Translations under genes and position numbers: made by a program | NCBI RefSeq assembly: GCF_014697475.1 | Contig: NZ_JACJRV010000038.1 | Coordinates: 1 to 62,859, forward strand | DNA: 62,859 nucleotides | Source: Nostoc sp. FACHB-152 | GTDB taxonomy: Bacteria; Cyanobacteriota; Cyanobacteriia; Cyanobacteriales; Nostocaceae | Direction: 5' to 3' | Notes under the pieces: model-generated | What the model saw: the letters and a program-made list of their open reading frames with translations, nothing else | What the model was told of the DNA's origin: nothing | Databases searched by the model: none | Part shown: piece by piece, positions 9,693 through 18,591 of the stretch | Layout: each line of letters begins with the position of its first letter | Numbering within the stretch: the first letter of the stretch is position 1

Positions 9693-11021
9693 GTGGTCTC
9701 CAACAAAGCGGCTGAAAACTTAATTGCTCTAAAAAATGTCAGAAAATTTTACCAGCAACCTAATGGACAGCAAATTGTCATCTTAGAAAATATTAATCTT
9801 GAGTTACGTTCAGGTGAGATAGTTGCGTTGCTGGGGCCTTCAGGTTCCGGAAAATCTACATTAATGCGAATAGTTGCTGGGTTAATCGCTCCGAGTCAAG
9901 GCGAAGTTTTATATCATAATCGTCCTCTAGTGGGTCTAAATCCTGGGGTAGCAATTGTTTTTCAAAGCTTTGCTCTTTATCCTTGGTTAACTGTATTAGA
10001 GAATGTGGAATTGGGTTTAAAAGCCAAAGAAGAACCACCAAATTCTCGACGACAAAAAGCTCTGAAAATGATTGATATCATCGGTCTGGATGGGTTTGAG
10101 AACGCCTATCCCAAAGAACTTTCTGGAGGAATGCGCCAGCGCGTAGGATTTGCCAGGGCTTTGGCGGTAGAACCAGAACTATTATGTATGGATGAGCCGT
10201 TCTCAGCTTTAGATGTGTTGACAGCAGAAAACTTGCGGTTTGAACTATTAGATTTATGGTTAGAACGGCGCATACCAACTAAAGCTGTTTTAATTGTTAC
10301 TCACGGGATTGAGGAAGCGGTAATTTTGGCTGATCGCATTATTGTTTTAGGGCGCAATCCGGGGAGAATCCGCGCTGACTTACCTGTAACTTTACCTCAT
10401 TACCGCGATCGCAAACACCCTAATTTTCAGGCTTTGGTAGATCAAGTTTATACAATCATTACTAACCCTGATTTAGATAAAATTGACACACCTGTCAATA
10501 CCTCTGTAACAGCTACAATACCACAACCAAAATATCAATCTTTACCATCTGTACGCATTGGTTCAATTGCTGGTCTATTAGAATTATTAGAAGACCGCCA
10601 AGAAAAAGACTTATATCGACTTGCCCAAGAATTGCAACTAGAAGTAGATGATATTTTACCAATTGTAGAAGCTGCAAAATTGATGGATTTTGTAGAACTT
10701 GCAGAAGGTGATATCAGCTTACAACCAATCGCGCAAGAATTTATCAATGGTGGTATCGATGAACGTAAACAAATTGTGCGATCGCAACTGCTAACTCATA
10801 TTCGCTTAGTACAGCAAATTCATCGTCTATTAGAAGCGAAAAATAATCAACGTATTCCTGAAGAATTAGTTTTAGATATTCTAGAAACTCACTTTAGCCC
10901 TCAAGAAGCAGAGCAACAATTACAAACCGTTGTTGATTGGGGTCGTTACGCTGAAATATTCGGCTACGATGAGCCATCGGGACAAATATTTTTAGAGCAA
11001 CCTGCCGCAGTTAATTCTTAG
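9693..11021 (+). CDS. ABC transporter ATP-binding protein (NitT/TauT-type) with C-terminal AAA-associated domain
   Basis: A 442-residue ATPase. Residues 1-260 are a complete nucleotide-binding domain of the nitrate/sulfonate/taurine importer class: Walker A GPSGSGKST (48-56), signature ELSGGMRQR, Walker B LLCMDEPFSALD and the switch His in VTHGIEEA. Residues from about 280 onward form the extra AAA-associated C-terminal domain seen in one subgroup of these importers, probably regulatory. The start is a GTG at 9693, with no strong ribosome site. It is followed after 54 bases by a double permease, so the two form an importer. No substrate-binding protein is encoded here, so the substrate cannot be named. 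Confidence 0.9.
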   Translation: MVSNKAAENLIALKNVRKFYQQPNGQQIVILENINLELRSGEIVALLGPSGSGKSTLMRIVAGLIAPSQGEVLYHNRPLVGLNPGVAIVFQSFALYPWLTVLENVELGLKAKEEPPNSRRQKALKMIDIIGLDGFENAYPKELSGGMRQRVGFARALAVEPELLCMDEPFSALDVLTAENLRFELLDLWLERRIPTKAVLIVTHGIEEAVILADRIIVLGRNPGRIRADLPVTLPHYRDRKHPNFQALVDQVYTIITNPDLDKIDTPVNTSVTATIPQPKYQSLPSVRIGSIAGLLELLEDRQEKDLYRLAQELQLEVDDILPIVEAAKLMDFVELAEGDISLQPIAQEFINGGIDERKQIVRSQLLTHIRLVQQIHRLLEAKNNQRIPEELVLDILETHFSPQEAEQQLQTVVDWGRYAEIFGYDEPSGQIFLEQPAAVNS

Positions 11022-11075
11022 AAGCTTACATCTGTATACGCTTACAGAATTTTGAACTCTTTATGAGAATTTCTT

Positions 11076-12815
11076 ATGACTCGACCCCTCACTCCTGCTA
11101 ATAAAACTCTGGGACATAACAATTGGACTTGGCAAGATGGATTGCTAATTTTAGTAATTCTTTCCTTGATTGTACTAATTATTAGAACCGCTTCTCAATT
11201 CAGTGGAACTTTTCAACCTGAACTAACGATTTCTACAAATATTGCAGCTTTACCAGGATATACAGCCCAAACCTTAATTCGGATGGGACTGGCTTACTTT
11301 TTATCTTTAATTTTCACCTTAATATATGCCTATACTGCTTATCGCTCCCGAATTGCGGAACGAATTTTAATTCCGATGTTAGATATTCTGCAATCGATTC
11401 CAGTATTATCTTTTTTACCGGGTGTAGTATTAGCTTTAATTGCCTTGTTTCCGGGTGAAAGAATTGGTGTAGAACTAGCAGCTATCTTACTAATTTTTAC
11501 TGGAATGACTTGGAATATGACTTTTAGTTTTTACCAGTCTCTTCAAAGTATTCCACGAGAATTATTAGAAGCAGCGCAGGTTTATCGGCTTAATCTGTGG
11601 CAACGTTTTTGGAAATTAGAGTTACCATCTGGCGCGATTGGGTTGGTTTGGAATAGTGTAATGTCGGTGGCTGGAGGCTGGTTTTTTTTAATTGCAATTG
11701 AGTCATTTACTTTAGGAAATAAAGATTTTCGATTACCAGGATTAGGCTCTTTTTTAGGTACAGCAGCTAATAAGGGAGATTTTACCGCTATATTTTGGGG
11801 TTTGGCGGTGTTGATTGGAATAATTGTGGCAACTGATTTTTTTGTCTGGCGACCTTTGATTGCTTGGGCTGAAAAATTTAAGTTAGAGATGGTTGAAACA
11901 GAAAATGCACCTCAATCATGGGTGTTGGATATTATCAGGCGATCGCCTACTTTACGCGCAGTTAGCGAAAAGGTTGTTCAGCCATTACAATCAGCCATAG
12001 ACGACGGTTTAATTCGCTCATTTCCCGTGCGTTCTGTACCAGTCAATACTAAGGGTCGTCTGAATTTACCGAGTTTGTTTAATTGGGTATTTGTGAGTGG
12101 CTTTACTCTAATAGTCCTGTGGGGTACTTGGGAAGCTGTACTACTTTTGCGGGCTTTGGGTTGGACAGATTGGTTACAGGTAATCAAAGGTGCTGGGTTA
12201 ACAGCTTTGCGGGTAGTAATTGCTTTAATTTTATCTCTGTTGTGGACTGTACCTGTAGGAGTCGCAATTGGGCGTAATCGACAGTTAGCTCAAGTATTGC
12301 AACCATTGGTACAAATCGCCGCTTCTGTACCGGCTACGGCTTTATTTCCCTTACTGCTGCTGGGTTTAACTCGTATTGCTGGCGGTTTGCAGATTGGTGC
12401 GATCGCTCTAATGATGTTAGGAACAATGTGGTATATCCTATTTAATGTCATTGCTGGGGCGCAATCAATCCCCTCAGACCTCATTGAAGCAGCTTGGGTA
12501 TATAAACTTTCTCCTTTGCAACGCTGGCGAACCTTAATCTTACCTGCGATCTTTCCTTATTTAATTACAGGAATTATTACCGCAGTTGGTGGCGCGTGGA
12601 ATGCCAGTATTGTTAGCGAGTATGTAACATTTCAAGGGCGAGTAATCAGCACTTCTGGACTGGGTGCAACCATTTCTCATGCGACAGCAACAGGCAATTT
12701 CTCCCTGTTGCTAGCTTCTACTGTGGTGATGTCTTTATTAGTTGTCTTGACTAATCGTTTGATTTGGCGACCTCTTTACAATCTAGCTCAAGAGAAATAT
12801 CAATTATTGGTTTAG
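11076..12815 (+). CDS. ABC transporter permease, fused tandem repeat
   Basis: A 579-residue inner-membrane permease made of two binding-protein-dependent transport domains in one chain. Each half has its own EAA loop, which docks on the ATPase: ELLEAAQVYRLNLWQRFWKL in the first half and LIEAAWVYKLSPLQRWRTL in the second. Many hydrophobic segments are visible, and a soluble linker of about 70 residues joins the halves around residues 265-335. Because the two halves can form the whole channel, a single copy could pair with the dimer of the ATPase encoded just upstream. Single-chain double permeases of this kind occur in NitT/TauT-type importers. Substrate unknown. Confidence 0.9.
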   Translation: MTRPLTPANKTLGHNNWTWQDGLLILVILSLIVLIIRTASQFSGTFQPELTISTNIAALPGYTAQTLIRMGLAYFLSLIFTLIYAYTAYRSRIAERILIPMLDILQSIPVLSFLPGVVLALIALFPGERIGVELAAILLIFTGMTWNMTFSFYQSLQSIPRELLEAAQVYRLNLWQRFWKLELPSGAIGLVWNSVMSVAGGWFFLIAIESFTLGNKDFRLPGLGSFLGTAANKGDFTAIFWGLAVLIGIIVATDFFVWRPLIAWAEKFKLEMVETENAPQSWVLDIIRRSPTLRAVSEKVVQPLQSAIDDGLIRSFPVRSVPVNTKGRLNLPSLFNWVFVSGFTLIVLWGTWEAVLLLRALGWTDWLQVIKGAGLTALRVVIALILSLLWTVPVGVAIGRNRQLAQVLQPLVQIAASVPATALFPLLLLGLTRIAGGLQIGAIALMMLGTMWYILFNVIAGAQSIPSDLIEAAWVYKLSPLQRWRTLILPAIFPYLITGIITAVGGAWNASIVSEYVTFQGRVISTSGLGATISHATATGNFSLLLASTVVMSLLVVLTNRLIWRPLYNLAQEKYQLLV

Positions 12816-13113
12816 AGATTTTACAAGTCGTTTTGCGACCCCATGAACAGGAGTAGGGACGTAGCATTGCTACGTCCCTATATTATTAATGTGAAATGGT
12901 GTAAACATTCGATTTTTCAAGTAATTCCGGTTTGTTAACTGAATATAGGCGTTTGAACAAAGATTACTAGTGCTTACCACAAATATTTTCTTATGTTCGC
13001 AGATAACTTATCTTTCTTCACCCTCAAATCTGCTGGGAAACAGGAAACTCAATATTAGTGGTGCTGAGGCACTAAATTAGACCGTTTAACTTTAATAACA
13101 ATACAAATACTTT
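12816..13113. other. Intergenic region between transporter and CIS regulatory genes
   Basis: About 300 bases without a gene. It contains one perfect dispersed inverted repeat at 12854-12880, listed separately, which lies just past the permease stop and may help end that transcript. The rest is A+T-rich and presumably carries the promoter of the histidine kinase at 13114. I cannot assign -10/-35 boxes with confidence. Confidence 0.5.
12854..12880. repeat. Dispersed inverted repeat, GTAGCATTGCTAC variant
   Basis: TAGGGACGTAGCA and its complement TGCTACGTCCCTA are joined by a single base, giving a long stem. One of a family of related hairpins scattered between genes in this window; this copy differs in its centre. 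Confidence 0.8.
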
Positions 13114-14253
13114 ATGCAGGTTACAAAAGAAGTTCCAGCTAAAGTTTTAGGTACCTTTACTAAAAACTCCCATTTTAGTTTCCCATCTTTCGGTTCATCT
13201 GAGTTACAAAGCTTTTGTCAACTAGAGATTGAAAATTTAACAAATAAATATCCTATTTTTTGGTGCCGGATTGTTCATTATGATCCATCTATAGGAAATC
13301 ATCAAGAAGTTACTCACCAGCCTGAAAATCAATATATCTCACAAGAAACTTTAGCATATTTGAATTCAGAAGCATGGTTAGTAAACTTCCTTCCTAGTTT
13401 CACTTTTAGTGAAATTGATATATCATGTTTTACATCATCAAGTTGTTATACTTGTCCTTTAGGATATAGAAATCAAAAACCGGAATATATTCTGATACTT
13501 GCTCATCAACATTTGCCTTTAAAATTGCAAGAGGAAGTAAGGCGAACTGCAATGTTAGTAAGCAAGTATTTAGATATTTACCTAGAAACACTACGCCAAA
13601 AAGCTGAAGTTCAACTGCTTGAACACGTCCTCCAACGTACAGGACATCAGTTGCGCCAACCTTTAGGGCTGATTCGTCTTTATGCAGAAAATTTATATTT
13701 GGGATTAATAGATAGTCCTTGGCAAGAACAAGCTGCAATAATTCGTGAGAGTATTCAAGATTTAGATACTAACTTAACTGATCTGATTTATTGTAGCCAA
13801 AAGGCAAAATTAAGAGTCGCTCCTCACGATTTAAAATCATTAGTTGCTGAAAGTATTCAAGGATTAAAAGGCTTAATTGTCCAAAAAAACCTACAAGTAT
13901 CTTATTCAGAGACTTCTGATATATTATCCATAGACCGCTTGCAGATGAAGCAAGTTTTTGACAACTTATTAAGTAATGCTGTCCACTTCAGCCCAGTTTC
14001 AGGAAAGATTAACTGTAATTGGCAGATATTCCAAAATGAAGTATTAATTCAGATATCCGATCAAGGCCCTGGACTATCTACAGATGACCTAAATAAAATA
14101 TTTACTCCTTTTTATTCGCGTCGTTTAGGAGGTACAGGGCTTGGTTTAACTATTGCTAAAAAAATTGTTCTTGACCATCACGGAAGCCTTTGGGCTAATA
14201 ATTCACCGCAAGGCGGAGCGCAATTTTATATCAGCTTGCCCCGTTCTTATTAG
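13114..14253 (+). CDS. Sensor histidine kinase at head of CIS locus
   Basis: A 379-residue soluble histidine kinase. Residues 1-165 form an N-terminal sensory region resembling a GAF-like fold, without recognisable ligand residues. H178 lies in RTGHQLRQPLG, an H-box variant. The ATPase domain has its N-box (FDNLLSNAVHFSP), G1 (ISDQGPGLS) and G2 (GGTGLGLTIA), so catalysis should be intact. No transmembrane segment is visible. A NarL-type regulator follows 53 bases downstream, and the next genes are a pseudokinase/FHA pair and then CIS tail genes. I infer that this pair controls CIS transcription. The signal is unknown. Confidence 0.9.
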   Translation: MQVTKEVPAKVLGTFTKNSHFSFPSFGSSELQSFCQLEIENLTNKYPIFWCRIVHYDPSIGNHQEVTHQPENQYISQETLAYLNSEAWLVNFLPSFTFSEIDISCFTSSSCYTCPLGYRNQKPEYILILAHQHLPLKLQEEVRRTAMLVSKYLDIYLETLRQKAEVQLLEHVLQRTGHQLRQPLGLIRLYAENLYLGLIDSPWQEQAAIIRESIQDLDTNLTDLIYCSQKAKLRVAPHDLKSLVAESIQGLKGLIVQKNLQVSYSETSDILSIDRLQMKQVFDNLLSNAVHFSPVSGKINCNWQIFQNEVLIQISDQGPGLSTDDLNKIFTPFYSRRLGGTGLGLTIAKKIVLDHHGSLWANNSPQGGAQFYISLPRSY

Positions 14254-14306
14254 AAGTAGAGAGCAGAGGAAATAAACACTGTCAAATTTTATAGGAGAGT
14301 TTTGAT

Positions 14307-14984
14307 ATGGCTATTAGTCAAAAGTTGCCAGTTCTTCTTGTAGATGACAATAAACGCTTTCGTCAAGGAATACAAACTTTTCTTGGTCATCATAGCAAAA
14401 TAGGAAAGTTACCTATAGAAGTTGTAGCTGAAGCTGCAACAACAGAGCAAGCTGTCAGCATGGCTCATCAAAAGCAACCCGCCCTAATTCTTCTGGATTT
14501 AGAATTAGCCTCTGGTAATGGTATTTCCACTCTTATTCGTCTAAAAGAGATGTCTTTTGTGGGTAAAGTCTTAGTTTTATCTGCTCACCAAGAAGACGAT
14601 GCAATCTTTCAGGCAATGCAGGCTGGAGCCAAAGGTTATGTGTTTAAAAATCACGTAGCTACTCAATTATGTGATGCGATCGCCACCGTACTCAATTCAG
14701 AAGTTTATTTACCTACGGAAGTCGCCAGCAGCTTTTTCCGTAAATTTTGGGCTGATGCAGATGTTGTGGTGCAAACACGTCAAAAGCTCAATCTCTCAAA
14801 TAGAGAACAAGAAGTTCTGCACTGGTTAGTTAAAGGTGAATCTAATGAAGAAATTGCTAAACGTTTATTTATTACGGTAGCTACTGTTAAAGCTCACTTA
14901 ACAAATATTTTTGAAAAATTGCAAGTTACAAGTCGGACGCAAGCCGTTATTGCTGCTTTCAAGTTTGGGTTAATTCAAGCTTAA
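14307..14984 (+). CDS. NarL/LuxR-family response regulator of CIS locus
   Basis: A 225-residue regulator with a receiver domain (VLLVDDN acid pocket, phospho-acceptor D64 in LILLDLELASG) and a LuxR helix-turn-helix at about residues 155-222 (LSNREQEVLHWLVKGESNEE, TVKAHLTNIF). GGAGAG upstream of the ATG is a good ribosome site. Position directly after the histidine kinase suggests a cognate pair. The following gene starts 32 bases later, so all may be one operon running into the CIS genes, and the regulator may control that operon or the divergent tail operon at 49-54 kb. Confidence 0.93.
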   Translation: MAISQKLPVLLVDDNKRFRQGIQTFLGHHSKIGKLPIEVVAEAATTEQAVSMAHQKQPALILLDLELASGNGISTLIRLKEMSFVGKVLVLSAHQEDDAIFQAMQAGAKGYVFKNHVATQLCDAIATVLNSEVYLPTEVASSFFRKFWADADVVVQTRQKLNLSNREQEVLHWLVKGESNEEIAKRLFITVATVKAHLTNIFEKLQVTSRTQAVIAAFKFGLIQA

Positions 14985-15016
14985 ATTTTTTTCAATCAAC
15001 ACAGGGAGTAGTTCAT

Positions 15017-17131
15017 GTGTCTGTAACTGAGCCGGTTTATAAAGAATACTTTTGTTCGCGCAACGCACCTTTATCATGCGATCGCCTCCAGCAAACAGTT
15101 AAAGAGTTTCCTAAAGCAAAATTTTGTTTAGAATGTGGTTTTCCTGCTCTTTTACCAGAAAAAGCTGAGATTAAAGGTAGTCGAGGCACTTATCAAATTA
15201 CTCGCTTTCTCGGCTCTAGAGGCATGGGGCGTTTGTATTTAGGAATCCAACTGAGTAATAATCAACCTGTTGTAATTAAGGAATATCTGCTACCTAATCA
15301 TTCATTTAATTCCGAAGAAGCAAGCCAACGCCAAGACACCTTTACACGTGTGGCTGGGGTGAGTCCAGCAGATGGTAAAGTGCAAGACTTTCGCCTAATT
15401 AGCCCTTGGGAAGCGATCGCTGATCCCCTAGCACAACGCTGTTACACTGTTACTTTAGGTAATTTAGAAACCTCTCAAACTTTGAGCGAGTACCTCACAC
15501 AAAAAGGTGCTATGACTGCTTATCAAGTACGTGAGGTATTAAAGCAAGCCTTACAAACATTACAGTTTCTCCATACCCAAAAACTACGACTTGCTTCAGG
15601 TCAAATCCAGCAGGGTTTGGTTCACGGAAATCTGAGTTTAAATAGTTTTTTAGTTGTCCAAAACAATCAACAAGACTTTACTATCTATCTTTGTGATTTA
15701 TCCCTTTGGGAAAGTTTATTTATTCCACCATCAATTTCCCAACGTGGAATTACTAATCCCATACAGGACTTAGAAGATGTAGGACAAGTTGCTTTTCAGC
15801 TTTGGACAGGGCGATCGCAAAATCTCAATCCTAGAGATGAACAGCAATGGCCTAACTCTGATTCTGACTTGAAGCAGTTTATTTATCGCTTGCTGGGAAT
15901 AGAACTACCTTTTGAGAGTGCTGAAAATGCTCGTCAAACTTTACTAAAACTTCCTCAAGAAAATCAAGCGATCGGTTTAACCACAGTAGTTTCATCAGAT
16001 CAGAAAGACAAAGATTTCCAAAAACTCATATTTTTCTTATTAGCACTTCTTACTTTATTAGTGCTTGGAGGAGGAATATTTTATTTCTTGATGCGTAGTT
16101 CAGGAATGCAAGATGATACTAATGAATTTTATAACCTTGTTCCTACTTTCTCCGATGTTAACGGTGTTCCTCCCGGAGATTTTATTTACACAGGTGAACA
16201 GAATGGAACATGGAGTAACATTTTAAAGTTTCGTCCCACAAGCGACACTAGTTTAGGAGATTTATTGACTCATCCTAAGCCAGATGTTAATGCTCAATTT
16301 AACTATCAGCCTGTATCTTCAACTAATATACAAACTGCTAGTCAATCTATAGAAGAATTAACGACAGGTAAAGCTCAGTTTGCAATAACTAGTTTAGCCA
16401 ATGATGTCAGCAATAACTTCAACGATCAGAAAGTCGCTTATGATGGCTTACTTGTGTATGTAGCCTTCAGTAAGAAAGACCAAAATCTTCCCAAGGCTCT
16501 TAACGGACAAATTAGCCTAGAGCAATTACGTCAAATTTATACAGGTCAAATCAATAACTGGCAACAGCTTGGCGGCCCGAATCTACCCATCAAACCATAT
16601 GCACCGACAGAGCCGGAAGCAGTGCGTCAATTTGAAAAAATAGTATTGAAAGACGACCCCCAACAAATCGCTTTATATCAAGCAAAAGTTACAACACAAC
16701 CTACCGAACAAACTCAACAGCAAATCATCACTGCATTTGATACAGGACAGGTTGGGATGATTGGTTACGGCATTCTCAGTAAAACTTGGAATCAATGTGC
16801 AGGCTATCCTTTAGCTCTAATAGATGGAAATAAACCTGCTAGCCAAGCTCTCTTCCGCCTCAACGGTCTACCAATTAGTCCTTCAGACAATATATGTGAT
16901 AAAAACAACCGTTTGGATGTAAACACTTTTATTTCTGGCAGCTATCCATTAGCCTATCCTCTCATTGTTGTATATCCAAAAGATAACTCTTTGCCACCTG
17001 CTGGAAGTAAATTTGCAGAGATGTTAACTACTCGCCAAGGTCAGTGTTTGCTAGACAAAGCCGGAGTCGTGCCTTTAAAACCTATACCCGATAAATACTT
17101 AATTTCCAATGACTGTAAATCGTTGTCCTAA
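15017..17131 (+). CDS. Pseudokinase - TM - PstS-like binding-protein fusion
   Basis: A 704-residue protein with an unusual domain order. It starts with a short Cys-rich segment ending FCLEC, like a zinc ribbon. Residues about 55-310 are a protein-kinase fold: the ATP-binding Lys is present (VVIKEYL), but the catalytic loop reads HGNLSLNSF rather than HRDxKxxN, and DFG is replaced by CDLSLWES, so it is predicted to be inactive. One hydrophobic segment follows at about 336-357. Residues about 375-700 are a phosphate-binding-protein-like domain with the diagnostic LEQLRQIYTGQINNWQQLGG. The kinase part should face the cytoplasm and the binding domain the periplasm or lumen. The start is GTG with GGGAG upstream; the overlapping ATG at 15015 runs into a stop. 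It overlaps the next FHA gene by 23 bases, implying coupled translation. Confidence 0.85.
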   Translation: MSVTEPVYKEYFCSRNAPLSCDRLQQTVKEFPKAKFCLECGFPALLPEKAEIKGSRGTYQITRFLGSRGMGRLYLGIQLSNNQPVVIKEYLLPNHSFNSEEASQRQDTFTRVAGVSPADGKVQDFRLISPWEAIADPLAQRCYTVTLGNLETSQTLSEYLTQKGAMTAYQVREVLKQALQTLQFLHTQKLRLASGQIQQGLVHGNLSLNSFLVVQNNQQDFTIYLCDLSLWESLFIPPSISQRGITNPIQDLEDVGQVAFQLWTGRSQNLNPRDEQQWPNSDSDLKQFIYRLLGIELPFESAENARQTLLKLPQENQAIGLTTVVSSDQKDKDFQKLIFFLLALLTLLVLGGGIFYFLMRSSGMQDDTNEFYNLVPTFSDVNGVPPGDFIYTGEQNGTWSNILKFRPTSDTSLGDLLTHPKPDVNAQFNYQPVSSTNIQTASQSIEELTTGKAQFAITSLANDVSNNFNDQKVAYDGLLVYVAFSKKDQNLPKALNGQISLEQLRQIYTGQINNWQQLGGPNLPIKPYAPTEPEAVRQFEKIVLKDDPQQIALYQAKVTTQPTEQTQQQIITAFDTGQVGMIGYGILSKTWNQCAGYPLALIDGNKPASQALFRLNGLPISPSDNICDKNNRLDVNTFISGSYPLAYPLIVVYPKDNSLPPAGSKFAEMLTTRQGQCLLDKAGVVPLKPIPDKYLISNDCKSLS

Positions 17132-17660
17132 CCCTAATTGTGAGTATTTTAACCGTACTTTACCCAATAATGCTAAGGTTTGTCCTATGTGTGGCACACT
17201 TTTGGGTAATGTAGTTGTATCTACTCCAACTGTTGATAACCAGCCTGCACCAGTTGAGCAACCTGCTGTTGTCCCAGCCTCTACTTCCCTACCACCAGCC
17301 CCAATATATACCTCACCATCCTCCACTCGGTCAACTCTCAGGTTAATCCATACCTCTGGCAAAGAATTTACCCTGTTAGGAGAAGATGGTTACATCGGTA
17401 GACGAAATTTCACTAATAAATCTACACCAGAAATTGACTTAACTGGTATTGCCAATGAGAAGGTAGTTTCTCGCTCTCATGCAAGAATTTACTGGGACAA
17501 GGCTCATAACGCATATATGTTAATTGATAATCAAAGTCGAAATGGGACTTATTTAAACGGTAATTTTCTTGCTCCTGGTACTTCTTATCGTCTCAACCAC
17601 AATGATTCATTAGAACTCGGTCAAGAAAAGTTGATATGTTTTACAGTTAATTTAACTTAA
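17109..17660 (+). CDS. Zinc-ribbon FHA-domain protein
   Basis: A 183-residue protein. Residues 4-32 contain a CPNPNC...CPMC zinc ribbon; a Pro/Ala/Thr-rich linker follows; the C-terminal 85 residues are an FHA domain with all landmark motifs (GRRNF, SRSHARIYW, NGTYLNG), so it should bind phospho-threonine peptides. It overlaps the end of the pseudokinase fusion by 23 bases, indicating tight co-expression and probably direct interaction. The paired zinc-ribbon segments in both proteins support this. In type VI secretion systems FHA proteins relay kinase signals to assembly; a similar role for this CIS is inference. Confidence 0.88.
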   Translation: MTVNRCPNPNCEYFNRTLPNNAKVCPMCGTLLGNVVVSTPTVDNQPAPVEQPAVVPASTSLPPAPIYTSPSSTRSTLRLIHTSGKEFTLLGEDGYIGRRNFTNKSTPEIDLTGIANEKVVSRSHARIYWDKAHNAYMLIDNQSRNGTYLNGNFLAPGTSYRLNHNDSLELGQEKLICFTVNLT

Positions 17661-17675
17661 AAATGATGTGGTACC

Positions 17676-17705
17676 TGTAGGGGCATACAGATGCACGCCC
17701 CTACA
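17676..17705. repeat. Dispersed inverted repeat (TGTAGGGGCATACAG type)
   Basis: TGTAGGGGC and GCCCCTACA flank the centre ATACAGATGCAC. It lies just after the FHA stop and before the first CIS tail genes, where it may act as a terminator or processing hairpin. Confidence 0.8.
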
Positions 17706-17876
17706 GCGATTCATCAGTTGACAAATACTTTTGAAAATGGTGTCAGGCGAAATCTGTTGAAAATAAATACAAATTCATATCTTTTACCTTTGGCTAATTA
17801 CGATTTATCTATAAAAAAGATATTTTGTAATCATAAGCTTGTTTCAGTCATCGTATATCCAACTTATTAAAATGCA

Positions 17877-18026
17877 ATGAATAATAAAATACTTCAATTA
17901 GAACAATACCTCAATGATCCGTGGTTATTGAAAGAATTAGCCGAGCGCGTTTACGAGATTTTTTTAGAAGATATGCGTTATCAGCAAGAGCGTATTGAAA
18001 ATTATGGTAGAGAAAGGAGATTATAA
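17877..18026 (+). CDS. 49-residue conserved-looking CIS small protein
   Basis: A short ORF encoding MNNKILQLEQYLNDPWLLKE and ending IENYGRERRL, mostly charged and predicted helical. Its stop overlaps the start of the following tube gene as TAATG, a classic translational-coupling arrangement, and the tube gene's ribosome site lies inside this ORF. This spacing, and the absence of anything else to explain it, make it a real gene. In size and position it resembles small accessory proteins next to phage tail genes. I do not recognise a named family. Function unknown; a tube chaperone or initiator is only a guess. Confidence 0.65.
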   Translation: MNNKILQLEQYLNDPWLLKELAERVYEIFLEDMRYQQERIENYGRERRL

Positions 18027-18553
18027 TGTTTTCCAATTCTAATATTGATGATAAATATACACAACACAGTTTAAATTTTGTCACTTCTAATCGTTTTTAT
18101 GTAGAGATAGATAGTTCGATAATGGCATCTTTTACTGAATGCTCAGGCCCAAGTGTACAAATTGAGAAAGAAGTTTACCACGAAGGGGGCGTGAATAATC
18201 AACAACGTGTTTTCTTAGGTCATACAACTTTTTCAGATATAACTTTTAAAAGAGGAATTACGGACGATCAAAGTTTTTTTAATTGGTTATGTGAAATATT
18301 TGATGAACAGCAAGAAACTACTCGTTGTAATGTAAATATTCTTGTCTTTAATCAAGCAGGCGACATCATGCAAAGTTGGACTCTCATTGGTGCTATTCCC
18401 ACAGCCTGGAAAGCATCTGATTTTAACGCTGATGGAAGCACTGTTGCTATAGAGGAATTAACTATGTCCTTTGAAGGTTTAAGCATTGGACAAGATGCAG
18501 GAGGTGGTAATCGCACAACACGTAATGAAAAACAATTCTTCTCTAGTTCGTGA
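18026..18553 (+). CDS. CIS tail-tube-type protein (T4 gp19 family)
   Basis: A 175-residue protein of the phage T4 gp19 tube family, recognised by FYVEID near the start, the central MASFTECSGPSVQIEKEVYH, and the C-terminal IGAIPTAWKASDFNADGS followed by VAIEELTMSFEGL. Tube proteins of this family stack as hexamers inside the contractile sheath. It is one of three such proteins in the window (others at 50422 and 51166). As it lies with the spike and hub genes rather than the sheath, it is more likely a baseplate-proximal or initiator tube ring (Afp5-like) than the main tube; that is inference. GGAG precedes the ATG. Confidence 0.9.
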   Translation: MFSNSNIDDKYTQHSLNFVTSNRFYVEIDSSIMASFTECSGPSVQIEKEVYHEGGVNNQQRVFLGHTTFSDITFKRGITDDQSFFNWLCEIFDEQQETTRCNVNILVFNQAGDIMQSWTLIGAIPTAWKASDFNADGSTVAIEELTMSFEGLSIGQDAGGGNRTTRNEKQFFSSS

Positions 18554-18591
18554 TTTCTTAAATTAATTACCACCCTTTATTGGTAACAATC

